Of a DNA stretch of 64,000 nt, positions 38,267 through 47,071 are shown one piece after another. Origin of the DNA: Pseudomonas fontis (lineage in GTDB: Bacteria > Pseudomonadota > Gammaproteobacteria > Pseudomonadales > Pseudomonadaceae); NCBI RefSeq assembly GCF_028656955.1, contig NZ_JAMDGY010000037.1:1-64000 (forward strand), read 5' to 3'. The notes beneath the pieces were generated by a model. That model was not told the origin of the DNA and made no database searches. It was given only the letters and a program-made list of their open reading frames with translations. Positions within the stretch are counted from its first letter, which is position 1; every line of letters starts with the position of its first letter. The position numbers and the translations under genes are program-made.

Positions 38267-39787
38267 ATGATCTATGCAGCTCCCGGTTCGCCGGACGCCC
38301 TTGTCAGTTTCAAACCGCGCTATGGCAACTACATTGGCGGTGAATTCGTCGCCCCGCTGGGCGGCGAATACTTCAGCAACAGCTCCCCGGTCAACGGCCA
38401 ACTGATTGCCGAATTCCCGCGCTCCAGCGCCGCCGACATCGAGCGTGCACTGGACGCCGCGCATGCCGCCGCCGGCGCCTGGGGGCGTACCTCGGTGCAG
38501 GAGCGTTCGCGCATCCTGCTGAAGATCGCCGACCGCATCGAAGCCCACCTGGAAACCCTGGCCATCAGCGAAACCTGGGACAACGGCAAGGCCATTCGCG
38601 AAACCCTGAATGCCGACGTGCCATTGGCCGCCGACCACTTCCGCTACTTTGCCGGGTGCATCCGGGCCCAGGAAGGCAGCGCCGCCGAGATCGACGGCAA
38701 CACTGCGGCTTACCATTTCCATGAGCCTCTGGGTGTGGTCGGGCAGATCATCCCGTGGAACTTCCCGCTGTTGATGGCCGCGTGGAAACTGGCCCCGGCG
38801 CTGGCCGCCGGCAACTGCGTGGTACTCAAGCCGGCCGAGCAGACGCCGTTGTCGATCACGGTGTTCGCCGAGCTGGTGGGCGACCTGCTGCCGCCGGGCG
38901 TGCTGAACATCGTGCAAGGCTTTGGCCGCGAAGCGGGCGAGGCCCTGGCGACCAGCAAGCGTATCGCCAAGATCGCCTTCACCGGCTCGACCCCGGTGGG
39001 TTCGCACATCATGAAGTGCGCGGCCGAGAACATCATTCCGTCGACCGTGGAGCTGGGCGGCAAGTCGCCGAACATCTTCTTCGAAGACATCATGCAGGCC
39101 GAGCCCGAGTTCATCGAGAAGGCCGCCGAAGGCCTGGTGCTGGCGTTCTTCAACCAAGGCGAGGTGTGCACCTGCCCCTCGCGCGCCCTGGTACAGGAAT
39201 CGATCTACGAGCCGTTCATGGCGGCAGTGATCCGCAAGATCGGCCAGATCAAGCGTGGCGACCCGCTGGACACCGAGACCATGGTCGGGGCCCAGGCTTC
39301 CGAGCAGCAGTACGAGAAGATCCTTTCCTACCTGCAGATCGCCCGCGAGGAGGGTGCCCAGGTGCTCACCGGTGGGGCCAGCGAGCGCCTGGCAGGCGAT
39401 TTGTCCGGCGGCTATTACATCCAGCCGACCCTGCTCAAGGGGCACAACGGCATGCGTGTGTTCCAGGAGGAGATCTTTGGCCCGGTGGTCGGTGTGACCA
39501 CCTTCAAGGACGAGGCTGAAGCGCTGGCGATTGCCAACGACACCGAGTTCGGCCTGGGCGCCGGGGTGTGGACCCGCGACATCAATCGCGCCTACCGCAT
39601 GGGCCGTGGCATCCAGGCGGGACGGGTGTGGACCAACTGTTATCACCTGTACCCGGCGCATGCGGCGTTTGGTGGCTACAAGAAGTCGGGGGTCGGCCGT
39701 GAAACCCACAAGATGATGCTCAACCATTACCAGCAGACCAAGAACTTGCTGGTGAGCTACGACATTCATCCGCTGGGCTTCTTCTGA
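38267..39787 (+). CDS. exaC: Acetaldehyde/aldehyde dehydrogenase, ExaC/AldB type
   Basis: A 506-residue NAD+-dependent aldehyde dehydrogenase resembling ExaC, which oxidises acetaldehyde during ethanol growth in P. aeruginosa. Signatures are [20 protein letters not shown] (cofactor binding), [17 protein letters not shown] with the general-base Glu, and [17 protein letters not shown] with the catalytic Cys pair. The end [20 protein letters not shown] is diagnostic for the AldB/ExaC group. The start at 38267 ([15 protein letters not shown]) is normal for the group. It lies 87 bp upstream of pqqA and near ercA, the alcohol-oxidation neighbourhood. Confidence 0.92.
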   Translation: MIYAAPGSPDALVSFKPRYGNYIGGEFVAPLGGEYFSNSSPVNGQLIAEFPRSSAADIERALDAAHAAAGAWGRTSVQERSRILLKIADRIEAHLETLAISETWDNGKAIRETLNADVPLAADHFRYFAGCIRAQEGSAAEIDGNTAAYHFHEPLGVVGQIIPWNFPLLMAAWKLAPALAAGNCVVLKPAEQTPLSITVFAELVGDLLPPGVLNIVQGFGREAGEALATSKRIAKIAFTGSTPVGSHIMKCAAENIIPSTVELGGKSPNIFFEDIMQAEPEFIEKAAEGLVLAFFNQGEVCTCPSRALVQESIYEPFMAAVIRKIGQIKRGDPLDTETMVGAQASEQQYEKILSYLQIAREEGAQVLTGGASERLAGDLSGGYYIQPTLLKGHNGMRVFQEEIFGPVVGVTTFKDEAEALAIANDTEFGLGAGVWTRDINRAYRMGRGIQAGRVWTNCYHLYPAHAAFGGYKKSGVGRETHKMMLNHYQQTKNLLVSYDIHPLGFF

Positions 39788-39874
39788 GTGGTTCCAAAGT
39801 AGCATTCGACCTGTGTCGCCAACGGTGTATTAATAGGGCACCGCAATCCTGTGGTGCCAGAAGAGGATGGACCT

Positions 39875-39946
39875 ATGTGGCAAAAACCTGCGTTCACTGA
39901 CCTGCGTATTGGCTTTGAAGTAACGATGTACTTCGCCAACCGCTGA
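39875..39946 (+). CDS. pqqA: PQQ precursor peptide PqqA
   Basis: A 23-codon gene translating to a PqqA-type peptide, start [16 protein letters not shown] and end TMYFANR. PqqA is the ribosomal precursor of the redox cofactor pyrroloquinoline quinone; PqqE and PqqD act on it to cross-link Glu and Tyr. The required Glu15-x3-Tyr19 pair is present. GAGGA lies about 9 bases before the ATG. No pqqB, C, D or E is next to it, so it is an isolated copy that would depend on a pqq operon elsewhere. It sits between exaC and ercA and is followed by a hairpin. Confidence 0.93.
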   Translation: MWQKPAFTDLRIGFEVTMYFANR

Positions 39947-39959
39947 TCCCTCTGCTTGA

Positions 39960-40023
39960 AAAGGCATCGCTCGACCTGCACTGCGCCCTTCCTGTGGGAG
40001 CGGGCTGGTCCCGCGATGCCTTT
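39960..40023 (+). terminator. Hairpin with REP after pqqA
   Basis: AAAGGCATCGC at 39960-39970 pairs perfectly with GCGATGCCTTT at 40013-40023, and the loop holds a REP sequence ending GGGAGCGGGCTGGTCCCGC. This could terminate or attenuate the exaC-pqqA message before ercA. Confidence 0.6.
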
Positions 40024-40086
40024 AGGCATTTGTGAGGCAATGCATTAGTCTGGCCGCACCCCTAAAAAGAACAAGAAGACCCGCCC

Positions 40087-41250
40087 ATGAGCCCGAACCT
40101 CAGCCAGTTGCGCAAGTTCGTCTCCCCGGAAATCATCTTCGGCGCCGGTTGCCGGCACCATGTTGCCAACTACGCGAGAACTTTCGGCGCGCGCAAGGTG
40201 CTGCTGGTCAGCGACCCCGGGGTGATCGCCGCTGGCTGGGTGGCCGACATCGAAGCCAGCCTGCAAGGGCAGGGCATCGACTACTGCCTGTACAGCGACG
40301 TCTCACCCAACCCCCGCGTCGAAGAAGTGATGTCTGGCGCCGAGCGCTACCGCAGCGAGCAGTGCGACGTGATCGTCGCAGTCGGCGGCGGCAGCCCGAT
40401 GGACTGCGCCAAAGGCATCGGCATCGTGGTCGCCCATGGCCGGCACATTCTCGAGTTCGAAGGCGTCGACACCATCCGCGTGCCCAGCCCGCCGCTGATC
40501 CTGATCCCGACCACCGCCGGCACCTCGGCGGACGTCTCGCAGTTCGTGATCATCTCCAACCAGCAGGAGCGCATGAAGTTCTCCATCGTCAGCAAGGCGG
40601 TGGTGCCCGATGTGTCGTTGATTGATCCAGAAACCACGCTGAGCATGGACCCGTTCCTCTCGGCTTGTACCGGCATTGACGCGCTGGTGCACGCCATCGA
40701 GGCGTTCGTTTCCACCGGCCATGGCCCGCTGACCGACCCGCATGCGCTGGAAGCCATGCGCCTGATCAACGGCAACCTGGTGCAGATGATCACCAACCCT
40801 GGCGATATCGCCCTGCGCGAAAGCATCATGCTCGGCAGCATGCAGGCGGGGCTGGCGTTTTCCAATGCGATCCTCGGTGCGGTGCATGCGATGTCGCACA
40901 GCCTGGGCGGCTTTCTCGACTTGCCGCATGGGTTGTGCAACGCGGTGCTGGTCGAGCATGTGGTGGCGTTCAACTACAGCGCTGCACCGGATCGCTTCAA
41001 GGTGATCGCGCAAACCCTGGGCATTGATTGCCGTGGCCTGAACCACAACCAGATCCGCCAACGCCTGGTGGAACACCTGATCGCCCTCAAGCAGGCCGTG
41101 GGCTTCCATGAAACCCTCGGCCTGCACGGTGTGAACAGCAGCGACATTCCCTTCCTGTCGCAGCACGCGATGGGCGACCCGTGCATCCTCACCAACCCGC
41201 GCACCTCCAACCAGCGTGATGTCGAGGTGGTCTATGGCGAGGCCCTCTGA
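40087..41250 (+). CDS. ercA: Iron-containing alcohol dehydrogenase ErcA
   Basis: A 387-residue group III alcohol dehydrogenase. ErcA belongs to the regulatory network for PQQ-dependent ethanol oxidation in P. aeruginosa. The NAD-binding VAVGGGSPMDCAKGI is near residue 98. The metal ligands lie in DALVHAIEAFVS, AVHAMSHSLGGFLDLPHG, and the following segment. The start at 40087 gives MSPNLSQLRKFVSPEIIFGAG, as usual for the family. The last 17 bases overlap the start of the hybrid kinase gene, indicating translational coupling. Confidence 0.92.
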   Translation: MSPNLSQLRKFVSPEIIFGAGCRHHVANYARTFGARKVLLVSDPGVIAAGWVADIEASLQGQGIDYCLYSDVSPNPRVEEVMSGAERYRSEQCDVIVAVGGGSPMDCAKGIGIVVAHGRHILEFEGVDTIRVPSPPLILIPTTAGTSADVSQFVIISNQQERMKFSIVSKAVVPDVSLIDPETTLSMDPFLSACTGIDALVHAIEAFVSTGHGPLTDPHALEAMRLINGNLVQMITNPGDIALRESIMLGSMQAGLAFSNAILGAVHAMSHSLGGFLDLPHGLCNAVLVEHVVAFNYSAAPDRFKVIAQTLGIDCRGLNHNQIRQRLVEHLIALKQAVGFHETLGLHGVNSSDIPFLSQHAMGDPCILTNPRTSNQRDVEVVYGEAL

Positions 41251-42922
41251 GCCGGCAGCCGACGCGCTGGCCGGGTTGCTGGGGCTGAGCAACCACACCG
41301 TACGCAAGAGCCACTACCCGGAACTGGCGGTCCGCCTGGACGAGCTGGAAACCGAACGCAAACGCTACACCTGGCTGTTCGAACACGCGGTCCACGGCAT
41401 TCTCCAGGCCAGCCTGGAAGATGGCCTGCGTGGCGCCAACCCGGCGCTGGCGCGGATGCTGGGCTACAGCGATCCGCAGGCATTGCTGCTGGCGCGAGGC
41501 GACCTTGCCGAGCACCTGTTCGTCGGTGGCCCGGCTGAGCTGCGCGATATCATCCAGGCCTTGCAGCGCGAGCAGTCTTTGCTCGGCTACGAGACGCAGC
41601 TGCGCCGCCGTGATGGCACCTGCATCGACGTGTTGATGAACCTGCTGCTGCGCCCGGATGAAGAGGGCGTGGTCGAAGGTTTTGTCGCCGACATCACCGA
41701 GCGCAAGCTGGCCCAGGAGCGCCTGCTGCAACTCAATGACGACCTGGAGCGTCGCGTCACCGAGCGCACCAATCAATTGATCGAGGCCCGCGATGCCGCC
41801 GAGGCCGCCAACCGCAGCAAGGACAAATACCTGGCCGCCGCCAGTCATGACCTGCTGCAACCGCTCAACGCCGCGCGCCTGCTGATTTCGACCCTGCGCG
41901 AGCGGCAGATCGCCGCGCCGGAGCAACTGCTGGTGGAGCGTGCGCACCAGGCGCTGGAAGGCGCCGAAGACCTGCTCACCGACCTGCTGGACATCTCCCG
42001 CCTCGACCAGGCCGCGATCAAGCCGGACCTGGACCTGTATCGCCTGGAGGAGCTGCTGGCGCCGCTGGCCTCGGAGTTCCAGCCGGTGGCCGAAGCGGCG
42101 GGCCTTGGCCTGCAGGTGCGCGGCGGGGCGCAGACCATTCGCACCGACCTGCGCCTGCTGACGCGCATCCTGCGCAACTTCCTCAGCAATGCCTGCCGCT
42201 ACACCGAGCAGGGCCGCGTGTTGCTGGGCGCGCGACGACGCGGCCAGCACCTGCGCCTGGAAGTCTGGGACACTGGGCGCGGCATTGCGCCAGAACGCAT
42301 CGAGGCGATCTTTCTGGAGTTCAACCAGCTGGACGTCGGCCGCGCCGCCGACCGCAAGGGCGTGGGCCTTGGGCTGGCGATCGTCGAACGGATCGCGCGG
42401 ATCCTCGATTGCCGGGTGACGGTGCGTTCCTGGCCGGGACGGGGCTCGGTGTTCAGCATCGATGTGCCGCTGTCGGCCGAGCAGATCAGCCCACCGGCAC
42501 ACGTTGGCGTGGCGCAACCGGGCATTGGCGACCCATTGCCGGGCCGGCGCCTGCTGGTGCTCGACAACGAGCTGAGTATCCTGCAAAGCATGGCCGCGTT
42601 GCTCACCCAGTGGGGCTGCGAGGTGCTCACCGCGACCGACCGCGAGACGGCCTTGCAGGTGCTGCAAGGGCAGGCGCCGGAGCTGATCCTGGCCGATTTC
42701 CACCTCGATCATGGGGTTACCGGTTGCGAGGTAGTGCGCGACCTGCGCAAGCATTTCGCCACGCGCATTCCGGTGGTGATGATCACCGCCGACCGCAGCG
42801 ATCAGAGCCTGCGAGCCATGCAGCGCCTGGGCGCGCCACTGCTCAACAAACCGGTAAAGCCGGGCAAGTTGCGCGCTGTACTGAGCCAGCTACTGGGGGC
42901 TGGCGGGGCTTCTGATACGTAG
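41234..42922 (+). CDS. ErcS'-type hybrid sensor histidine kinase
   Basis: A 562-residue soluble hybrid kinase. A PAS domain covers about residues 50-160 (TWLFEHAVHGILQASLEDG). A coiled coil and a HisKA domain with His205 in AASHDLLQPLNAARL follow, then a HATPase domain (NFLSNACRYTEQGRVLLG, DTGRGIAPERIEAIF), and a C-terminal receiver with Asp488 in LILADFHLDHG. This is the layout of ErcS', which in P. aeruginosa helps control ethanol oxidation genes. No membrane segment is seen, so the signal is cytosolic. The start at 41234 has GAGGTGG just upstream, inside the ercA end. Confidence 0.87.
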   Translation: MARPSEPAADALAGLLGLSNHTVRKSHYPELAVRLDELETERKRYTWLFEHAVHGILQASLEDGLRGANPALARMLGYSDPQALLLARGDLAEHLFVGGPAELRDIIQALQREQSLLGYETQLRRRDGTCIDVLMNLLLRPDEEGVVEGFVADITERKLAQERLLQLNDDLERRVTERTNQLIEARDAAEAANRSKDKYLAAASHDLLQPLNAARLLISTLRERQIAAPEQLLVERAHQALEGAEDLLTDLLDISRLDQAAIKPDLDLYRLEELLAPLASEFQPVAEAAGLGLQVRGGAQTIRTDLRLLTRILRNFLSNACRYTEQGRVLLGARRRGQHLRLEVWDTGRGIAPERIEAIFLEFNQLDVGRAADRKGVGLGLAIVERIARILDCRVTVRSWPGRGSVFSIDVPLSAEQISPPAHVGVAQPGIGDPLPGRRLLVLDNELSILQSMAALLTQWGCEVLTATDRETALQVLQGQAPELILADFHLDHGVTGCEVVRDLRKHFATRIPVVMITADRSDQSLRAMQRLGAPLLNKPVKPGKLRAVLSQLLGAGGASDT

Positions 42923-42997
42923 TAATCCCGCCAACCTGAATCTGTAACCCAGTACACCCGAACGCCATAGTAGCGGCCTTGATGATGAGGTCCGACC

Positions 42998-44680
42998 ATG
43001 TATCAGTATGACGAGTACGACCGTGCGCTGGTGTTTGAGCGCGTGGCGCAGTTCCGCGACCAGGTGGAACGTTTTCAAGCAGGTGAGCTGAGCGAAGAGG
43101 AGTTTTTGCCGCTACGCCTGCAAAACGGCCTGTACATGCAAAAGCATGCCTACATGCTGCGCGTGGCGATTCCCTACGGCACCCTCGGTGCCCGGCAGAT
43201 GCGCACCCTGGCGCGTATCGCCCGCGACTACGACCGAGGCTACGGCCATTTCACCACCCGGCAGAACATCCAGTTCAACTGGATCGAGCTGGAGCAGGTG
43301 CCGGACATCCTCCAGCACCTGGCCGAGGTGGACATGCATGCCATCCAGACCTCCGGCAACTGCGTGCGCAACATCACCACCGAAGCCTTTGCCGGGGTTG
43401 CCGCCGATGAGCTGATCGACCCACGGCCGCTGGCCGAGATCCTGCGCCAGTGGTCGACGATCAACCCGGAGTTCCTGTTCCTGCCGCGCAAGTTCAAGAT
43501 CGCCATCTGCTCGGCCCGCGAGGACCGCGCGGCGATCATGATGCATGACATCGGCCTGTACCTGTACCGCGATGGCTACGGCCAGATGTGCCTGCGGGTG
43601 ATGGTCGGCGGCGGGCTGGGGCGCACGCCGATTCTTGGCCAGATGATCCGCCAGGGGCTGCCCTGGCAGCACCTGTTGTCGTATGTCGAGGCGATCCTGC
43701 GGGTTTACAACCGCCACGGGCGACGCGACAACAAGTACAAGGCGCGAATCAAGATCCTGGTCAAGGCGTTGGGCATCGAGGCCTTCGCCCGCGAAGTGGA
43801 ACAGGAATGGCAGCACATCAAGGATGGCCCGGCGCAACTGACCGAAGACGAGTTCCGCCGCGTCGCCGAAGGCTTCGAGCCGCCGGCGTACCAGGGGCAG
43901 GGCGACGATGAGCTGGAGTACGGCAGCCACCTGACCATGGACCGCGCCTTCGCCCGCTGGGCTTCGCGCAACGTGCACCCGCACAAGGTGCCGGGCTACG
44001 CCAGCGCGATCCTGTCGACCAAGCCCGGCCCGTCGGCGCCGCCGGGTGACCTGACTGCCGAGCAGATGGAGGCGGTGGCGGACTGGTCCGAGCAGTTCGG
44101 CTTTGGCGAGATTCGCATCGCCCACGAACAGAACCTGATCCTCCCCGACGTGCGCAAGCGCGACCTGCATGCGCTATGGCGGCTGGCCTGCGAGCAGGAC
44201 CTGGGCAATGCCAACATCGGCTTGCTGACCGATATCATCGCCTGCCCGGGGGGCGACTTCTGCGCGCTGGCCAATGCCAAGTCGATCCCGATCACCCATG
44301 CCATCCAGCAGCGCTTCGAGGACCTGGACTTCATCCACGACCTGGGCGAGCTGAGCCTGAATATTTCCGGCTGCATCAATGCTTGCGGTCATCACCATAT
44401 CGGCAACATCGGCATCCTGGGCGTGGATAAGAACGGCAGCGAGTGGTACCAGGTGACCCTGGGCGGTTCGCAGGGCAAGAACAGTGCCCTGGGCAAGGTG
44501 ATCGGGCCGTCGTTCAGTGCCGAGGAAATACCCCGTGTGATCGAGCAGATCGTCGCCACCTACTGCGCCTACCGGGAACTGGACGAGCCGTTCGTGCAGA
44601 CCGTGCAGCGGGTCGGGCTGGAGCCGTTCAAGGAGCGGGTGTATGCCCGCGCCCCGGAGGTGGAACCATGCGCAATATGA
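42998..44680 (+). CDS. cysI: Nitrite/sulfite reductase hemoprotein CysI-type
   Basis: A 560-residue siroheme and [4Fe-4S] enzyme that reduces sulfite to sulfide in assimilation. The cluster/siroheme cysteines are in ACPGGDFCALANAKS and ISGCINACGHHH. Siroheme-contacting basic residues lie in FTTRQNIQFNWIEL. The length and domain order fit the CysI used by Pseudomonas, which pairs with a small DUF934 protein instead of CysJ. The ATG at 42998 has GAGG upstream. The 3' end overlaps the DUF934 gene by 13 bp, showing coupling. Confidence 0.93.
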   Translation: MYQYDEYDRALVFERVAQFRDQVERFQAGELSEEEFLPLRLQNGLYMQKHAYMLRVAIPYGTLGARQMRTLARIARDYDRGYGHFTTRQNIQFNWIELEQVPDILQHLAEVDMHAIQTSGNCVRNITTEAFAGVAADELIDPRPLAEILRQWSTINPEFLFLPRKFKIAICSAREDRAAIMMHDIGLYLYRDGYGQMCLRVMVGGGLGRTPILGQMIRQGLPWQHLLSYVEAILRVYNRHGRRDNKYKARIKILVKALGIEAFAREVEQEWQHIKDGPAQLTEDEFRRVAEGFEPPAYQGQGDDELEYGSHLTMDRAFARWASRNVHPHKVPGYASAILSTKPGPSAPPGDLTAEQMEAVADWSEQFGFGEIRIAHEQNLILPDVRKRDLHALWRLACEQDLGNANIGLLTDIIACPGGDFCALANAKSIPITHAIQQRFEDLDFIHDLGELSLNISGCINACGHHHIGNIGILGVDKNGSEWYQVTLGGSQGKNSALGKVIGPSFSAEEIPRVIEQIVATYCAYRELDEPFVQTVQRVGLEPFKERVYARAPEVEPCAI

Positions 44681-45150
44681 TCGGGTTGCACCAAGGCCAG
44701 GCGCGGCTGCTGGAGAGTGACGGTTGGCAACTGGTGCGTGAGGTGCAGGCAGACCTGCCGGCACGCTTGCAGGTGTTACCTCTGGCGCAGTGGCTGGCGC
44801 AACCCGGCGCGAGCAATGGGGTATGGCTGGGGCCGGACGACGATGTCGAGTCGCTGCAGCCGTGGTTGGGCGTGCTGGCGCTGATCGCCATCGACTTTCC
44901 CAGCTTTCGCGATGGGCGTGGATACAGCCAGGCCTATCTGCTGCGTACCCGACTCGGCTGGCAGGGTGAGCTGCGGGCGATTGGCGATGTATTGCGCGAC
45001 CAGCTCAGCCATATGCGCCAGTGTGGCTTCGACAGTTTTGCGGTGCGTGAGGACAAGTCGGCGGCTGATGCGCTCAAGGGGCTCAGCGGCATGAGCGTGG
45101 TGTATGGGCGTTCGGTGATCGAGCCGCGCCCGTTGTTTCGGCGCCGCTAG
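44668..45150 (+). CDS. DUF934 family protein, sulfite reductase partner
   Basis: A 160-residue DUF934 protein. The family is found beside cysI in pseudomonads and other proteobacteria and is thought to assist sulfite reduction, though its exact role is unclear to me. The conserved core is IAIDFPSFRDGRGYSQAYLL, followed by RTRLGWQGELRAIGDVLRDQ. The start ATG at 44668 lies inside the end of cysI with GGAGGTGG upstream. It is the last gene of this operon and is convergent with the cupin gene, 3 bp away. Confidence 0.9.
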   Translation: MRNMIGLHQGQARLLESDGWQLVREVQADLPARLQVLPLAQWLAQPGASNGVWLGPDDDVESLQPWLGVLALIAIDFPSFRDGRGYSQAYLLRTRLGWQGELRAIGDVLRDQLSHMRQCGFDSFAVREDKSAADALKGLSGMSVVYGRSVIEPRPLFRRR

Positions 45151-45153
45151 GGG

Positions 45154-45465
45154 TCAGACGCTGCCTTCGGTCTCGATCACCAGTACCCGCGCGGCGCCGC
45201 GTGGGTGGGCAACGTGTTCGGTGCCGACCTCGGCATGGAAGATGTCGCCCACCTGCAACAGCGTCGACTGCTCGACGCCGTTTTCGCGATAGTGCATGTC
45301 CACCTCGCCATCGAGCACCACGAATACTTCCTGGCCATCGTTGATGTGCCATTTGTACGGCTGGTCGGTCCAGTGCAGGCGGGTGGTGATGCCATTCATG
45401 TTGGCGATGTCCAGGGCGCCCCAGGCGCGCTCGGCGGTGAAGCTGGCACTGCGAATGATCTTCAT
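45154..45465 (-). CDS. Small cupin-domain protein
   Basis: A 103-residue single-domain cupin. Motif 1 (KWHINDGQEVFVVLDGEVDM) and motif 2 (GDIFHAEVGTEHVAHPRG) supply the metal-binding His and Glu residues. Such stand-alone cupins can be isomerases, dioxygenases or sensors; the substrate cannot be told. The start at 45465 is an ATG with a weak ribosome site. It is divergent from the GST gene across 156 bp. Confidence 0.83.
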   Translation of the reverse strand: MKIIRSASFTAERAWGALDIANMNGITTRLHWTDQPYKWHINDGQEVFVVLDGEVDMHYRENGVEQSTLLQVGDIFHAEVGTEHVAHPRGAARVLVIETEGSV

Positions 45466-45621
45466 CGGGCGGTCGGCATCCTGCGAAAGTGACCGCTAAC
45501 ATAACGGTTCGTCGCGGGCGGCGCCATGCACCTGCACGCCAGCATTGCCTATGGACGGGGTGCTGGTGCGTGGCGAAAAGCGCTAGAGTAACGGCTCCGT
45601 GACTAGCCAAGAAGCCCGTTC

Positions 45622-46317
45622 ATGACCGACCTTTCCGCGTTCCCGATTACCCGCAAATGGCCTGCGCAGCACCCTGAGCGGTTGCAGTTGTATTCGTTGC
45701 CGACGCCGAACGGGGTCAAGGTGTCGATCATGCTTGAAGAGATCGGCCTGCCGTATGAAGTGCACAAGGTGGATTTCGCCGCGCAGGAGCAACTGACGCC
45801 TGAGTTCATCTCGCTGAGCGCGAACAACAAGATCCCGGCGATCCTCGACCCGAACGGGCCGGGTGGCAAGCCGCTGGCGTTGTTCGAGTCGGGGGCGATC
45901 CTGTTGTACCTGGCGGAGAAAAGCGGGCAGTTGCTCGCCAAGGACCCGGCCGCGCGCTACGAGACGATCCAGTGGCTGATGTTCCAGATGGGCGGCATCG
46001 GGCCTATGTTCGGGCAGGTGGGCTTTTTCCACAAGTTCGCCGGCAAGGAATATGCAGACAAGCGACCGTTGCAGCGTTATGTAGACGAGTCGCGGCGCTT
46101 GCTCACGGTGCTGGACACGCGCCTGGCAGGACGTAAGTGGATCATGGACGAGTACGGCATTGCCGATATCGCGACCTTCCCGTGGGTGCGCAACCTGGCC
46201 GGGTTCTATGAGGCCGGGGAGTTGGTGGGGCTCAAGGATTTTGCCAATGTGCAGCGGGTGCTGGCAGTGTTTCTGGCGCGCCCGGCGGTTGAGCGCGGGT
46301 TGAAGATTCCCGGTTGA
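45622..46317 (+). CDS. Nu-class glutathione S-transferase (YfcG-like)
   Basis: A 231-residue glutathione transferase. The N-terminal thioredoxin-fold domain contains the Nu-class TPNGVKVSIMLEEIGLPYEV motif near residue 28 and a glutathione-binding ALFESGAILLYLAEK segment. The helical domain has QWLMFQMGGIGPMFGQVGFF, characteristic of YfcG/YghU proteins, which act mainly as disulfide-bond reductases with glutathione. The start at 45622 is the first ATG after a short leader. A REP lies 13 bp after the stop. Confidence 0.9.
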   Translation: MTDLSAFPITRKWPAQHPERLQLYSLPTPNGVKVSIMLEEIGLPYEVHKVDFAAQEQLTPEFISLSANNKIPAILDPNGPGGKPLALFESGAILLYLAEKSGQLLAKDPAARYETIQWLMFQMGGIGPMFGQVGFFHKFAGKEYADKRPLQRYVDESRRLLTVLDTRLAGRKWIMDEYGIADIATFPWVRNLAGFYEAGELVGLKDFANVQRVLAVFLARPAVERGLKIPG

Positions 46318-46330
46318 TCTGGTGGGCCCT

Positions 46331-46355
46331 ATCGCCGGCAAGGCCGGCTCCCACC
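46331..46355. repeat. Single REP sequence
   Basis: ATCGCCGGCAAGGCCGGCTC followed by CCACC, the same REP core as in the REPINs at 5.8 and 9.8 kb, lies between the GST and thioesterase genes. Confidence 0.85.
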
Positions 46356-46413
46356 AAGGTCGGTGTGATATTGAAGTTCAACACAGTACCCATAAGAAAA
46401 AATAAGGATATCT

Positions 46414-46911
46414 ATGAGCTGCGAATCGCTTTCTCTCCAGGACCTCGCCGCGCCGCAAGGCGTCTGCTACGGCTGCGGCACGGCCCACCCAAACGGCCTG
46501 CACCTGAAAAGCCACTGGGATGACGACGGCATCCACGTGGTGTGCAAACACGAGCCCGGCGGCGAATTCATCGGTTGGCCCGGGCTGGTCTACGGCGGCC
46601 TGTTGGCCATGCTGGTGGACTGCCATTCCAACTGGACCGCGATGGCCTACCACTACCGCGCCGAAGGCCGCGAGCCGGGCAGCCTGCCACGTATCGACTG
46701 CGTCACCGGGCAACTTGGCCTGACCTACCTCAAGCCCACCCCGATGGGTGTCGAGCTGGTGCTCAAGGCACGCGTCGAAGGCGAGGTCGGGCGCAAGAGC
46801 CGGGTGATCTGCGAAGTCTGGGCCGGTGATGTCCTGACCGTCACCGCCGACTCGGTGTTCGTGCGCGTCGACACCGAACGCCTCAAGCAACAGGCCCACG
46901 CCAACGCCTGA
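46414..46911 (+). CDS. PaaI-family thioesterase
   Basis: A 165-residue hotdog-fold protein of the PaaI/YigI acyl-CoA thioesterase family. The typical opening CYGCGTAHPNGLHLKSHW precedes the central helix segment GLVYGGLLAMLVDCHSNWTA, where the hotdog active site lies. The substrate is unknown. The ATG at 46414 is preceded by AAGGATATCT. The gene stands alone between a REP and the MFS promoter region. Confidence 0.85.
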   Translation: MSCESLSLQDLAAPQGVCYGCGTAHPNGLHLKSHWDDDGIHVVCKHEPGGEFIGWPGLVYGGLLAMLVDCHSNWTAMAYHYRAEGREPGSLPRIDCVTGQLGLTYLKPTPMGVELVLKARVEGEVGRKSRVICEVWAGDVLTVTADSVFVRVDTERLKQQAHANA

Positions 46912-46960
46912 TGCCTCTGCGGGGCGCGACACCCGTCGTGCCCCCGATTCCTTCGCATAC

Positions 46961-46989
46961 TTGACCCTGCGCAATGCGCCGGTTAGTCT
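46961..46989 (+). promoter_or_regulatory. Sigma70 promoter for the Bcr/CflA exporter
   Basis: TTGACC at 46961-46966 and TAGTCT at 46984-46989 with a 17-base spacer. The predicted TetR operator begins 15 bases after the -10, where bound repressor would block transcription. Confidence 0.6.
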
Positions 46990-47004
46990 CGCTCGGCCTG
47001 GGAG

Positions 47005-47020
47005 CCTACCGGTCGGTAGG
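47005..47020. promoter_or_regulatory. Probable TetR-family operator
   Basis: The 16-bp near-palindrome CCTACCGGTCGGTAGG resembles the TACCGxxCGGTA-type operators of many Pseudomonas TetR repressors. It lies between the exporter promoter and the exporter start, and a TetR gene follows the exporter in the same direction, which supports local autoregulation. Confidence 0.65.
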
Positions 47021-47071
47021 CGAATAATTGCACAGCTTTCCAGGTGCTGAGCCTTTTCCGGATGCGAGACC

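Noticed and set aside
38234..39805. 523-codon frame on the minus strand
   Set aside because: Exactly mirrors the ExaC-type gene on the plus strand; composition is that of a shadow frame.
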